DNA of 64,000 nucleotides from an uncultured Bacteroidaceae bacterium (lineage in GTDB: Bacteria; Bacteroidota; Bacteroidia; Bacteroidales; Bacteroidaceae), in contig CAJOEI010000002.1 in assembly GCA_905233465.1 (NCBI GenBank), positions 112,654 through 176,653 on the forward strand, given 5' to 3'. Shown in pieces: positions 1 through 10,385 of this stretch; the stretch's first letter is position 1; every line of letters starts with the position of its first letter. The position numbers and the translations under genes were made by a program. Below the pieces are notes generated by a model. The model saw only the letters and a program-made list of their open reading frames with translations. It did not search any database and was not told where the DNA came from.

Positions 1-1
1 A

Positions 2-433
2 ACTGCTGTTTACAACAAACTGGCTGACCTGCGCAATCTCGAAACATTGCGTGAACGACTCAACGATCCCGCTTTTGTGGATTCCTTGCGCGCCTCTGGT
101 CAGGTGCCAGATGACAAGTTGGAGCAAATACTACAGATGGCTTCGCAACTCGAATTGTCCGAAGATGAGGTGTGCATCAACGGGACACCTTTAGGCTCCA
201 TCGCCTTGCGTATCATAGAAAGGGATGATCCTAAATGCATCAAATTTGAAGCAATAGGAGCACCCATTCAAGCCAATCTATGGATACAGTTGCTGCCTAC
301 ATCACCATACGAATGCAAGATGCGGTGCACCATCGGCGCAGAGCTCAATTTCTTCATGAAACAGATGGCCAAGAAGCCCTTGCAAGAAGGCGTTGAGAAA
401 CTCGCTGATATGCTCGCAATGATTCCGTATTAA
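2..433 (+). CDS. SRPBCC/START-like family protein, 5'-truncated by the window edge
   Basis: Frame is open from base 2 (TAVYNKLADLRNLETLRERLND...) and ends at a TAA next to argH; the listed start at 47 is an internal TTG. Confidence 0.6.
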   Translation, partial: TAVYNKLADLRNLETLRERLNDPAFVDSLRASGQVPDDKLEQILQMASQLELSEDEVCINGTPLGSIALRIIERDDPKCIKFEAIGAPIQANLWIQLLPTSPYECKMRCTIGAELNFFMKQMAKKPLQEGVEKLADMLAMIPY

Positions 434-434
434 C

Positions 435-1793
435 ATGAAAGAGAACAATATATCTGCTTCACCCATCTGGCAGAAATCTACATCGATGACTGCCGAGATT
501 GAGCGCTTCACGGTTGGACACGATCGCGAGTTGGATATGTACCTCGCTGAGAGCGATGTAATTGGTTCCCTGGCACACACCGCAATGCTACAGACCATCG
601 GGCTGCTCTCCGACGCAGAGCTCCAAGCCATACACCGCGAATTGCGCAATATCCTGCATGACATTCTCAACGGACACTTCCAGATAGAAGACGGTGTCGA
701 GGATGTCCATTCAGAAGTTGAGCTCCTACTCACTCGGCGACTTGGCGATGTCGGCAAGAAGATTCACAGCGGCCGCTCGCGCAACGATCAGGTGCTGCTG
801 GACCTCAAGTTGTGGACACGACGTCAATTGCGCGAGGTCGTTGAGCTCGTCACAGAGTTGTTCCGTGGGCTACAGGCACAAAGCCAGCGCTACAAGGACA
901 TTCTCATGCCTGGCTATACCCATTTGCAGGTGGCTATGCCATCCAGTTTCGGACTCTGGTTCGGTGCCTATGCCGAGAGCCTGACCGATGACATGCTCTT
1001 TTTGCAGGCAGCCTACAAGTTGGTCAATCGCAACCCACTGGGTTCTGCTGCCGGATACGGAAGCAGTTTCCCTCTCAACCGCGAGCTGACAACCGATCTA
1101 TTGGGATTCGACAGCATGGATTATAATGTTGTCTACGCACAAATGGGACGTGGCAAGATGGAGCGCAATGTCGCTTTTGCGCTCGCATCACTTGCCGGTA
1201 CCGTGGCCAAGCTCGCTTTTGATGCATGCATGTTCAGCTCACAGAATTTTGGGTTCATACGTCTGCCACACGAGTGCACCACTGGGTCAAGCATCATGCC
1301 ACACAAGAAAAACCCGGATGTATTTGAACTCACCCGAGCCAAATGTAACAAGATACAGGCTCTGCCAACACAGGTAACTCTGATAATGAACAACCTGCCC
1401 AGCGGATACTTCCGCGACCTACAGATACTCAAAGAGGTCTTTCTGCCGGCCTTTGACGAGATTAAGGACTGCCTGCGAATGACAACTTACATAATAAAAA
1501 GAATAGACGTCAACCCTGACATCCTCACCGACCCGCGGTACGACCTTATGTTCTCAGTCGAAGAAGTTAATCGTTTGGCTGCCGAGGGCATGCCCTTCCG
1601 AGATGCCTACAAGAAAGTGGGACTGGATATTGAAGCCAGCCGCTTTACTCCCGTCAAAACAGTCCACCACACACATGCCGGCAGCATTGGCAACCTCTGT
1701 AACGACCGCATCGCCGCCCTCTTCCACAGTGTGCTCGAAGGTTTCGCCTTCGAGAAGGCTGAGGCTGCGGAGCACAAATTGGTAGAAGGATGA
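435..1793 (+). CDS. argH: Argininosuccinate lyase
   Basis: Full-length ORF with GSSIMPHKKNPDVFEL signature and HSGRSRNDQV motif. Confidence 0.95.
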   Translation: MKENNISASPIWQKSTSMTAEIERFTVGHDRELDMYLAESDVIGSLAHTAMLQTIGLLSDAELQAIHRELRNILHDILNGHFQIEDGVEDVHSEVELLLTRRLGDVGKKIHSGRSRNDQVLLDLKLWTRRQLREVVELVTELFRGLQAQSQRYKDILMPGYTHLQVAMPSSFGLWFGAYAESLTDDMLFLQAAYKLVNRNPLGSAAGYGSSFPLNRELTTDLLGFDSMDYNVVYAQMGRGKMERNVAFALASLAGTVAKLAFDACMFSSQNFGFIRLPHECTTGSSIMPHKKNPDVFELTRAKCNKIQALPTQVTLIMNNLPSGYFRDLQILKEVFLPAFDEIKDCLRMTTYIIKRIDVNPDILTDPRYDLMFSVEEVNRLAAEGMPFRDAYKKVGLDIEASRFTPVKTVHHTHAGSIGNLCNDRIAALFHSVLEGFAFEKAEAAEHKLVEG

Positions 1794-2326
1794 TGAAGAA
1801 AGTGTTGTGTCTTTTGATGGCTGTTCTGATTGTGGCCTGCTCCGCTACAGAAAATACTTACTCGACCATGCCTGCATATTTCGTGTATCAAAACACAAAT
1901 ACCGTGCCACAGTTGAATGCAGCCTTGGGCAATCCCGGGGAATTCTGCACCATCGAGCTACGAGGACAATACTATGTCTTCACTAACCTCACAGGCAGCA
2001 CACAGACCAACCGTACAGCATTGTCCAACTATCAGAAAACATATCTCGGATTATCTGGTTTAATTGTGGGGCTGCCTGTCATTCCTGCACCAGGCGAGGA
2101 CGCCCAGCATGTGGTGTGTTTTGATTTAGCTTGTCCAAACTGCTACGACACTTATGCCATCACAAAGAGCATGCGTCTGCATGAAGGTGGGCTTGCTCAA
2201 TGTCCGTCATGTCAACGCATCTACGATCTCAACACACAGGGCATCATAAACGATGGAGAGCCGGGACAAAGCCTCTACCGATACCGCGTAACTTATATCC
2301 CATATACCCTACAGGTAAACAACTAA
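1790..2326 (+). CDS. Hypothetical lipoprotein
   Basis: N-terminal MMKKVLCLLMAVLIVACS lipobox; CPNC/CPSC pairs; overlaps the argH end by 4 nt. Confidence 0.65.
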   Translation: MMKKVLCLLMAVLIVACSATENTYSTMPAYFVYQNTNTVPQLNAALGNPGEFCTIELRGQYYVFTNLTGSTQTNRTALSNYQKTYLGLSGLIVGLPVIPAPGEDAQHVVCFDLACPNCYDTYAITKSMRLHEGGLAQCPSCQRIYDLNTQGIINDGEPGQSLYRYRVTYIPYTLQVNN

Positions 2327-2337
2327 ACATCATTAAT

Positions 2338-2994
2338 ATGACTATCATCAACTTTGCAGAGCAGAACTCCGTCATAAATCAGTATATGGCAGAACTGCGT
2401 GACAAGAGCTATCAGAAGAATCGCCTACTCTTTCGTCACAACATAAAGCGTGTTGGCGAGATGATGGCATACGAACTCAGCAAGACACTGGAATACAAGG
2501 CAAAGACTGTCACCACTCCACTTGGCACTATCGACATGCCACTGCCCAAAGATGACCTGCTCATAGCTACAGTGTTACGCGCTGGACTGCCGTTCCATGA
2601 AGGATTCCTACATGTCTTCGACCGAGCCGCCAACGGCTTTGTATCAGCCTATCGCATGTATACAAATCGAGAGCATACCGAGGTCGGCATACACACCGAA
2701 TACATGGCAGCTCCATCATCCAAGGGTAAGACACTCATCATCGTAGACCCCATGTTGGCCACTGGCGGCTCTATGGCTGCCAGCTATGAAGCTTTGATAA
2801 AGACTGGCATACCGCGTAAGGTGCATATCGCATGCGTCATAGCGACACCAGAGGGGCTCGACACACTGCGCCAGACACTGCCAGACAACGCCACCGTATG
2901 GTGCGCCGCTATTGACCCTGGCATGAACATAAATAAATATATCGTGCCTGGCTTTGGCGATGCTGGTGACCTTTGTTACGGCGAGAAATTGTGA
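2338..2994 (+). CDS. upp: Uracil phosphoribosyltransferase
   Basis: ATG at 2338; LIIVDPMLATGGSM PRPP-binding motif. Confidence 0.9.
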   Translation: MTIINFAEQNSVINQYMAELRDKSYQKNRLLFRHNIKRVGEMMAYELSKTLEYKAKTVTTPLGTIDMPLPKDDLLIATVLRAGLPFHEGFLHVFDRAANGFVSAYRMYTNREHTEVGIHTEYMAAPSSKGKTLIIVDPMLATGGSMAASYEALIKTGIPRKVHIACVIATPEGLDTLRQTLPDNATVWCAAIDPGMNINKYIVPGFGDAGDLCYGEKL

Positions 2995-3031
2995 TCCACC
3001 CTTTCACTTGAAACCTGAAACTTCGCAAGCT

Positions 3032-4447
3032 ATGTCTAAAATGAAGAAGAGCTTATTTATCATTTACCATTTATTGTTTATCATTTCTGCTACAGCCCAG
3101 AACACCACCGATGGGGGTATAAGCGCCAACATGTTGCGCCAGATACAAGCTGCACAGCCCGCAGCCGGCACCTACCGCGCCATAGGCAACGCCATCGCTG
3201 CTAATGCCATCGACGACTTGGCACGCTCGCGCGCCAATGCACGACCTGTGCCGACTCAGTTTAGCATCGAAACGCCAACACAGAGCATCACAGACCAAAA
3301 GTCCAGCGGACGATGCTGGATGTTCTCTGGACTCAACGTGTTGAGGGCAGACTTCGCGCATCAGCATGCTGACAGCCTCGCACTGGAGTTGTCTCAGGGT
3401 TACCTCTTTTTCTGGGATCAACTGGAAAAGAGCAACCTCTTCCTACAAGGTGTGCTCGACTGCGCCCGCGAACCAATGGACAGCCAGCGAGTGCAGTTCT
3501 TCTTCCGAACCCCAATCAATGATGGTGGCACCTTCTGCGGCGTTGCAGATCTGGCAACCAAATATGGTCTCGTACCTGCTGAAATGGCTCCCGAGACCTA
3601 CAGCAGCGAGAACACAGCACGCATGAGTCGTCTGGTCAGTTCCAAGCTGCGCGAATTCGGACTTGAGCTGCGTAAGATGGTTGCTGACAAGAAGAAAGCC
3701 GCCGACATCCGTGCGCGCAAGACATCCATGCTTGCAGACATATATAGGATGTTAGTGCTAACACTGGGTGAGCCCATAACAGAATTTGACTATGCTTTCC
3801 ACGGCAAGGACGGTAAGGCCAAGACCGCACGCCGCCACTATACACCAAAGTCTTTTTATGATGAGATTGTCGGGCACCCGCTGAATGGCACCTTTATCAT
3901 GGTCATGAACGACCCGCGACGTGAATACCATCGCACATACGAAGTGCAGTGGGATCGACACACCTACGACGGAACAAACTGGTGCTACCTCAACCTCCCG
4001 ATGGATGACATAGAGCAGCTGGCAATAGCCCAATTGCGCTCCGGACGCAAGCTCTATAGCAGTTATGACGTCGGTAAGCAGCTCGACCGCAAACGAGGCT
4101 TCTGCGACATCGATAACTTTGACTATGCCTCACTATTCCAGACAACATTCCCAATGACCAAGGCAGAGCGTATAGCCACCTTCGACAGCGGGTCAACACA
4201 CGCCATGACGCTTACCGCCGTAGATCTCGACGACCAAGGCAAGCCACTCATGTGGAAGGTTGAGAACTCATGGGGAACAGCCTCAGGACAAAAAGGATGT
4301 CTCGTGATGACCGACCGCTGGTTTCGCGAGTATATGTTCCGCCTCGTCATTGACAAACAGTTTGTACCCGAAGCACTTCAGCAAGAAGCACAGCAAAAGC
4401 CCATAATTGTCATGCCCGAGGATCCACTATTCCAGAGTGATTTATAA
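3032..4447 (+). CDS. C1-family aminopeptidase (bleomycin hydrolase/PepC-like), secreted
   Basis: QKSSGRCWMFSGLN catalytic Cys motif, STHAMTLTAV His motif and WKVENSWG Asn motif; signal peptide. Confidence 0.9.
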   Translation: MSKMKKSLFIIYHLLFIISATAQNTTDGGISANMLRQIQAAQPAAGTYRAIGNAIAANAIDDLARSRANARPVPTQFSIETPTQSITDQKSSGRCWMFSGLNVLRADFAHQHADSLALELSQGYLFFWDQLEKSNLFLQGVLDCAREPMDSQRVQFFFRTPINDGGTFCGVADLATKYGLVPAEMAPETYSSENTARMSRLVSSKLREFGLELRKMVADKKKAADIRARKTSMLADIYRMLVLTLGEPITEFDYAFHGKDGKAKTARRHYTPKSFYDEIVGHPLNGTFIMVMNDPRREYHRTYEVQWDRHTYDGTNWCYLNLPMDDIEQLAIAQLRSGRKLYSSYDVGKQLDRKRGFCDIDNFDYASLFQTTFPMTKAERIATFDSGSTHAMTLTAVDLDDQGKPLMWKVENSWGTASGQKGCLVMTDRWFREYMFRLVIDKQFVPEALQQEAQQKPIIVMPEDPLFQSDL

Positions 4448-4487
4448 GCTGCCAATTATGAATTATGAATTGTGAATTAGCTAAACC

Positions 4488-5372
4488 ATGTCTGTGATAG
4501 TTCTTGAAGGCGGTCTGGGCAACCGCATGCGCGTAGCCGCTTCGGCCCTAGCGCTGTGCAATGCGAAACAGCAGCCATTGCAAGTGCTATGGACCGAGCA
4601 ATGGGGAATGCGTTGTCGCTTCGATAACCTCTTCTGTCCCGTGAAGACTGATAATGTCGTTGCTGACGGCTTCTCTTTACGCGATGCCACAACAGCTGAA
4701 AACATCTTTTACGCCCGCCCCACAGCAAGCAACCTGTATTTACCAGCCCTCACGCGCCGCCTGCGCCATAAACATATCATCCTCTCACCACGCATATGGC
4801 ATCTCAATCAGGTCGGCTTCGACTTTGCAGCATTTCTTGCTCAGGGAAACAGCCTTATCACAGCATATCGCGACTTCTTTCCATGGCAGCGCAAGCATCT
4901 GACAGCATTGTTCCGACCAAACGAACGAGTGGACAGCCTCATCCGAGCCCGTACTGCTCCTTTCACATCTCATACCATTGGCGTGCATGTGCGACGTACA
5001 GACTTGCAGCAGTCCATCGATGAGAGCCCACTCGACTTGTTCATAGAAGCCATTGATCGCGAACTCGAACTTGACTGCAACCTCACTATCTATCTCGCCA
5101 CTGACGACGAAGCCACTAAGCAAGAGCTCTTCAAGCGCTACGGCCAACGTCTGTTCACCGCACCAGACGAAGCTACGCGCGACAGCACTGAGGGCATCCG
5201 CAATGCAGTAGTAGAGATGTTTGCCCTCTCCTACACACACCACATATACGGCTCTTCTGGCAGCACATTTTCCACTATAGCCGCCTGTTTGGGTAATGTC
5301 CCCATAGACATCATCCAGCGTAATGGCCGTGGCAACATAGACCTGCTATGCCAAGACATGGCAAAGCCGTAG
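4488..5372 (+). CDS. Glycosyltransferase, fucosyltransferase-like (GT11/GT23-type motifs)
   Basis: EGGLGNRM N-terminus, HVRRTD and LATDDE motifs. Confidence 0.6.
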   Translation: MSVIVLEGGLGNRMRVAASALALCNAKQQPLQVLWTEQWGMRCRFDNLFCPVKTDNVVADGFSLRDATTAENIFYARPTASNLYLPALTRRLRHKHIILSPRIWHLNQVGFDFAAFLAQGNSLITAYRDFFPWQRKHLTALFRPNERVDSLIRARTAPFTSHTIGVHVRRTDLQQSIDESPLDLFIEAIDRELELDCNLTIYLATDDEATKQELFKRYGQRLFTAPDEATRDSTEGIRNAVVEMFALSYTHHIYGSSGSTFSTIAACLGNVPIDIIQRNGRGNIDLLCQDMAKP

Positions 5373-5390
5373 TTTAAAGTTTAATGTTGA

Positions 5391-8234
5391 ATGTATAAGA
5401 AGTTTCTCTCCACCACTTGTCTTCTTCTGCTACATATCTGTGTGGCAGCACAGGTGCAAGGTATTGTCATTGATGCCAAAACCCGCAAGCCACTGGAGTA
5501 TGTCAATATTGTCTACGAGGGTCATGGCTATGGCGGTCAGAGTGATGAGGACGGTCGTTTCATCATCCGTGAGGATTCTACGTGGAAGGTGCTCACGGTG
5601 TCGACTATGGGCTATGAGACACAGCGCGTGCGTCTCGGCGACTATGGCAAGAATCGCGACCTGCGCATCCGCCTGAAGCCAGAGGGTTCCAACCTGCGGG
5701 AGGTGACTATCACCACCAAACGCACGCGCTACAGCAGGAAAAATAATCCGGCTGTGGATTTCATGCGGCGCGTGATAGAGCACAAGCGCAGCAACGACTT
5801 GCATGCAAAGGACTACTTCACGTACACCACCTACGAGAAGATGACAGCAAGCATCAATGAGTTCACCGAGAGAATCTTCGATGTCGAAGAGGGCAAGGCA
5901 TGGGCATTCCTCAAGGATCATGTTGAGCGCCACCCTCAGACAGGTAAACTCATACTGCCACTAACCGTAGACGAACAGTTGTCGCACACTTTCTACCGCC
6001 GCCAGCCCAAGACCGAGAAAGAACTCATCAAGGCAAAGAGCAACCGAGGCATCACTGAGCTCATCAACACTGGCGAGATTGTCACGACCGTGCTCAAGGA
6101 CTGTTTCACAGACGTGAATATCTATGACGAGGAATGCCGATTGCTGCAGTTCCACATCAAAAGTCCAATTGCGAACTCGGCAATATCATTCTACCGTTAC
6201 TATATTCAAGATACGCTCTACTTCACGCGTTCGACTCCTGAGGGTCGTGCCGCCAAGGAATACAACCCTCTTGACCAGTACATAAGTCGTGCCGAGGCAC
6301 TGGCCACTCTGCGTCCCCTAATCATGCCAGACAGCATACCTGTCTCGTCGACCATGCCCGACAGTCTGCGTCGCCGCATCCTGCGCGAACGTGAGAACCG
6401 CATCCTGCGAGCACACTACGACAGCGTGCTTGTAATGGGATTCACCCCCAACAACCAGCAGGACATAGCCTTCAACGGTAATATCTATGTGATGCTTGAC
6501 TCTACCTACCAAGTCAAGACAGCAGAGCTGCATTTCCCCAAGCAGAGCAACGTCAACTTCGTTGAGGACATACGCATAGATCAGTACTACGAGGATCTGC
6601 CAACAGGCGAACGAGTGTGCGTGAGCAACGACATGCTGGTTGAGCTCGCAGTGACATCATGGTTGCACAAACTGCTGGTGCAGCGCACAGTGCGCAACTT
6701 TGACTATCAGTTTGATCCAATATCGGCAAGCGTCTTCAAGCGCATCAAGGGCACAACGTACACGGAGCCAGACGCGACGATGCACACTGACGATCAGTAC
6801 TGGGCACAATATCGCCAGACGGAACTGACACAGAGTGAAAGCCGCATCGGTGGCATGCTTAAGAAACTGACTGAGATGAAATATTTCAAGCCAGTGATGA
6901 TAGTTGCCAAAGCCCTGATAGAGAACTATGTTGAGACATCGGACTCGACGGCCACTAACAAATTCGACTTTGGCCCTATCAACACCATCATCTCATACAA
7001 CAGCTATGACCGCTGGCGTTTCCGTCTGTCAGGCTTCACGACAGCGCACATGCATCCGCACCTCTTCGCCAGCGGGTACATCGCCTACGGCACTAAGTCA
7101 AAGAATCTCTATGGCTGGGGCGAACTTGTATACTCCTTCAATCCGAAGGCATATCTAGCACGCGAGTTCCCGCGCAACAACATACACTTCAGCTACCGCC
7201 GAGATGTCACTGCACCGTTTGACAAATTCGTGCCGACGGACAAGGACAATATGTTCATGGCGTTGCATACGAGCACTGTGGACCAGTATCACCTCATCCG
7301 CGAATGGAAAGTAATGTATGACCGTGAATGGTATAACGGAGCACGTGCTCTGTTCCGTTTCACCCGCACGCAACAGCGCCCTGTGGATGCACTTTTCTAC
7401 CAGCCACTTGGCACAGACCCGTTTGTTACTATCCACAACGACATCAGCCGCCTATCCGAGCCCACCTCACTGCATAGCCGCATCAATGGGATTAACCTGA
7501 CAGAATTCTACGGCAGCGTTAGCTTCGAACCTGGTGCGACATACATCAACACTAAGCAGCGCCGAGTTAAGATCAATAAAGACGCACCCATATTCACTGT
7601 GAGCCACACAATGGGAGTGAAGGGCTTACTCGGAGGTGACTACAACTACAACGTCACAGAGGCGGGAGTGTACAAACGTTTCTATATACCAGCAGGCTGG
7701 GGCTACACCGACTTTGATATCAAAGCTGGCATACAGTGGAACACTGTACCATACCCGCTTCTCATACACCCTGCCGTGAACCAAAGCTTTGTCATACAAG
7801 ACAACACCTTCTCACTGATCCACAACCTTGAGTTCCTCAACGACCGCTATGTGCAACTCATGTGGGGATGGGACATCTGCGGCAAGATCTTCAACCGCGT
7901 GCCATTGCTCAAGAAGCTGCATTGGCGCGAGTTTGTGGGCGTCAACGTCCTATGGGGCACACTTACCGACAAAAACAATCCTGCTGCCTCAGCCTACACC
8001 AATCCAGAACTGTTCTACTTCCCTGGACACTTCATCACTGCAGAAGACGGTACTACATATTACGAGCAGAATTCCGTGGTTATGGATCCACATACACCAT
8101 ACGTTGAACTACGTCTGGGCGTTCACAATATACTCAAAATCTTCCACATCGAATATGTACGTCGCCTCACCTATCGCAATAATCCAGGTGCACAGAAACA
8201 TGGTGTAAGGTTTATGTTCCGAGTGTTTTTCTAA
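5391..8234 (+). CDS. Outer-membrane protein with carboxypeptidase-regulatory-like N-terminal domain (DUF5686-type)
   Basis: Signal peptide, VQGIVIDAKTRKPLEYVNIVYEG CarboxypepD_reg motif, beta-rich C-terminus ending RFMFRVFF. Confidence 0.8.
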   Translation: MYKKFLSTTCLLLLHICVAAQVQGIVIDAKTRKPLEYVNIVYEGHGYGGQSDEDGRFIIREDSTWKVLTVSTMGYETQRVRLGDYGKNRDLRIRLKPEGSNLREVTITTKRTRYSRKNNPAVDFMRRVIEHKRSNDLHAKDYFTYTTYEKMTASINEFTERIFDVEEGKAWAFLKDHVERHPQTGKLILPLTVDEQLSHTFYRRQPKTEKELIKAKSNRGITELINTGEIVTTVLKDCFTDVNIYDEECRLLQFHIKSPIANSAISFYRYYIQDTLYFTRSTPEGRAAKEYNPLDQYISRAEALATLRPLIMPDSIPVSSTMPDSLRRRILRERENRILRAHYDSVLVMGFTPNNQQDIAFNGNIYVMLDSTYQVKTAELHFPKQSNVNFVEDIRIDQYYEDLPTGERVCVSNDMLVELAVTSWLHKLLVQRTVRNFDYQFDPISASVFKRIKGTTYTEPDATMHTDDQYWAQYRQTELTQSESRIGGMLKKLTEMKYFKPVMIVAKALIENYVETSDSTATNKFDFGPINTIISYNSYDRWRFRLSGFTTAHMHPHLFASGYIAYGTKSKNLYGWGELVYSFNPKAYLAREFPRNNIHFSYRRDVTAPFDKFVPTDKDNMFMALHTSTVDQYHLIREWKVMYDREWYNGARALFRFTRTQQRPVDALFYQPLGTDPFVTIHNDISRLSEPTSLHSRINGINLTEFYGSVSFEPGATYINTKQRRVKINKDAPIFTVSHTMGVKGLLGGDYNYNVTEAGVYKRFYIPAGWGYTDFDIKAGIQWNTVPYPLLIHPAVNQSFVIQDNTFSLIHNLEFLNDRYVQLMWGWDICGKIFNRVPLLKKLHWREFVGVNVLWGTLTDKNNPAASAYTNPELFYFPGHFITAEDGTTYYEQNSVVMDPHTPYVELRLGVHNILKIFHIEYVRRLTYRNNPGAQKHGVRFMFRVFF

Positions 8235-8276
8235 GTTAAAAAAAGCAAAAAAGTCTCTCGCATCACAAATTATGTC

Positions 8277-8284
8277 TACCTTTG
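8277..8284 (+). promoter_or_regulatory. Bacteroidales -7 box TACCTTTG upstream of tRNA-Gln
   Basis: Matches TAnnTTTG about 30 bp before the tRNA; -33 element not clear. Confidence 0.5.
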
Positions 8285-8313
8285 CACCGCTTTTAGCAAT
8301 AAAAGCCGCGGAT

Positions 8314-8384
8314 TGGGATATGGTGTAATGGTAACACAACAGGTTTTGGTTCTGTTTTTCCTGGTTCGAATCCGGGTATCCCAA
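8314..8384 (+). tRNA. tRNA-Gln (anticodon TTG), CCA encoded at 8385-8387
   Basis: Acceptor TGGGATA/TATCCCA, anticodon arm ACAGG-TTTTGGT-TCTGT, T arm CCTGG-TTCGAAT-CCGGG. Confidence 0.95.
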
Positions 8385-8394
8385 CCAATTATTC

Positions 8395-8431
8395 AAAGAC
8401 TCTCACACGTGTGCGTGTGAGAGTCTTTTAA
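8395..8431 (+). terminator. Intrinsic terminator after tRNA-Gln
   Basis: AAAGACTCTCACAC...GTGTGAGAGTCTTTT hairpin with T-run. Confidence 0.85.
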
Positions 8432-8452
8432 ATGTAAAATGGAAAATGTAAA

Positions 8453-9340
8453 ATGCTTCGTCGCTATCGTCAATACCTTATGCTTGAACGAGGGTTCTCT
8501 GCCAATACCCTTGACGCATATATGCGCGATTTGTCGCGACTGATGGAGTATCTCGAGACACATGGCGTAGACTACCACGCCGCTCAGCCAGAGCATCTGC
8601 AGCACTTCGTTGCAACGCTGATGGATATGGGCATCACTGCGCGCAGCATAGCCCGCATTCTGGCTGGTGTGCGATCGTTCTACAGATTCCTGTGCATAGA
8701 GGGCGAGATTATCGACGACCCTACGGCACTGATAGAGTCGCCAGAGCGCGGTAGCCGCTTGCCAGACGTGCTCACAGTGGCGGAAATAGACAATATTATC
8801 GCAGCCATAGACCTCAGCAAGCCCGAGGGGCAGCGCGACCGCGCCATCATCGAGACACTGTATTCGTGCGGGCTGCGCGTGAGCGAGCTCTGTGCCCTGC
8901 GAATGGGCGACCTGTTTCTGGAGGAGGGCTTCATACGTGTTGTGGGCAAGGGGCGGAAGCAGCGCCTCGTGCCGATATCGCATACGGCAATAGCCGAATT
9001 GCAGGCGTGGTTCGAGCAACGTGCAGAGGTCAACGTGCGCACGGGGCATGAAGACGTTGTGTTCCTCAGTATCAGACGCGGCACGGCGCTGTCGCGCATC
9101 ACCGTGTTCCATATCGTCAAGGAGCTGTGCATATCTGCCGGCATACGCCACACGGTGTCGCCACACACTTTCCGCCACAGCTTTGCCACCCATCTGCTCG
9201 AAGGCGGTGCTAACCTCAGGGCTATTCAGGAAATGCTTGGTCATGAAGACATTGGCACGACACAATTGTACATGCACCTCGACCGTTCACACCTCAGGGA
9301 AGAAATAATGTTGCACCATCCAAGAAATTTTTCTTCTTAG
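8453..9340 (+). CDS. xerD: Tyrosine recombinase XerD
   Basis: SCGLRVSELCALR, HTFRHSFATHLLEGGANLRAIQEMLGHEDIGTTQLYMH motifs. Confidence 0.92.
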   Translation: MLRRYRQYLMLERGFSANTLDAYMRDLSRLMEYLETHGVDYHAAQPEHLQHFVATLMDMGITARSIARILAGVRSFYRFLCIEGEIIDDPTALIESPERGSRLPDVLTVAEIDNIIAAIDLSKPEGQRDRAIIETLYSCGLRVSELCALRMGDLFLEEGFIRVVGKGRKQRLVPISHTAIAELQAWFEQRAEVNVRTGHEDVVFLSIRRGTALSRITVFHIVKELCISAGIRHTVSPHTFRHSFATHLLEGGANLRAIQEMLGHEDIGTTQLYMHLDRSHLREEIMLHHPRNFSS

Positions 9341-9405
9341 TTTGCAACTTTCTTGCAACGTGTGTCGTCTAAAGGGTGTAGTTCAACCAATAAAAATCAT
9401 TAATC

Positions 9406-10374
9406 ATGCAGAACAACATCACAAAGAGTGCCAAGTGCACCAACAATCATTCAATCTCTACTCTTCTTTTTGCAGCTCTCTTGAGCCTAATGGTGGCTGC
9501 ACCCGCTATGGCCGCAAGACACACAGGAGAGATCACTACCACCATGTCCAGCGCTTTAGTGGCTGAAGCAGACAGCATCAACGGCAAACAGGTTACACCT
9601 CAACAGAAAGCGGTGGCTCGCAAGATGGCCCAACATGGTGCACAAATGGCTCGCCAAGGTGCCCAAATGGCAGTAACAGCACTGACACATCCGTCGAAGA
9701 TTGACAGTGTGGCCAAGCGAATGGATGCTATAGGCGAGAAACTTGAAGAACTTGGTGACTCTTTGGCCGCTATGAGCGAGGACACTACATTCCTCTACAT
9801 GGATGAAGACAGTCTGCTGAGTGACTCAGACGATCTTGATGACTTCATCAATGGCATGGCTGACGAATGGGATAGCGACTTCACACTACCAACCTGGCTC
9901 ACAGACACCTGGTGGGGCAAAGGTCTGGCTGGATTGGCAGCAATCATAATCTCTGTGATGGCCGTTGCACTTGTTGCACTTGTGATAGTACTGTTATTCT
10001 TGTTTTTTACGGCTCCATTGTGGCTCATTGGTCTCATAATATGGCTCATCGTGCGCAACGACAGAAAGGTGAAAAAACATAATCCAACACCTTCACCAGA
10101 AACACCTAAGCCTGAAAACACACCCACTGACGACACTGATATGACAGGCATAGAGGCAATGACAGACGAGGCATCCAACGTTTTCACCGGCACCGATATG
10201 TCATACACAGCAAGCGATGAGAAACAGCAGATGTGGAAGAGCGGCATCATGTATTCCTGTGTGGGCGTTGGTTTAATCACTGTGTTCATCAGCATTGGTG
10301 CAAGTGCTCTATGGGGTATAGGAGCATTAGTGGCATGCATAGGAGTGGCAAAGCTCATAATTGCAAAAAGTTGA
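9406..10374 (+). CDS. Hypothetical membrane protein
   Basis: Signal peptide, two hydrophobic segments, 11 nt before the sigma factor gene. Confidence 0.65.
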   Translation: MQNNITKSAKCTNNHSISTLLFAALLSLMVAAPAMAARHTGEITTTMSSALVAEADSINGKQVTPQQKAVARKMAQHGAQMARQGAQMAVTALTHPSKIDSVAKRMDAIGEKLEELGDSLAAMSEDTTFLYMDEDSLLSDSDDLDDFINGMADEWDSDFTLPTWLTDTWWGKGLAGLAAIIISVMAVALVALVIVLLFLFFTAPLWLIGLIIWLIVRNDRKVKKHNPTPSPETPKPENTPTDDTDMTGIEAMTDEASNVFTGTDMSYTASDEKQQMWKSGIMYSCVGVGLITVFISIGASALWGIGALVACIGVAKLIIAKS

Positions 10375-10385
10375 AACGCTGACAG

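Noticed and set aside
8393-9277. 294-aa minus-strand ORF opposite xerD
   Set aside because: xerD is clear on the plus strand; the antisense peptide has no recognisable motifs.
8453-9340. XerD next to tRNA-Gln as an integrase of a tRNA-targeted element
   Set aside because: Sequence looks like the housekeeping XerD; no duplicated tRNA 3' end or element cargo is seen beside it.
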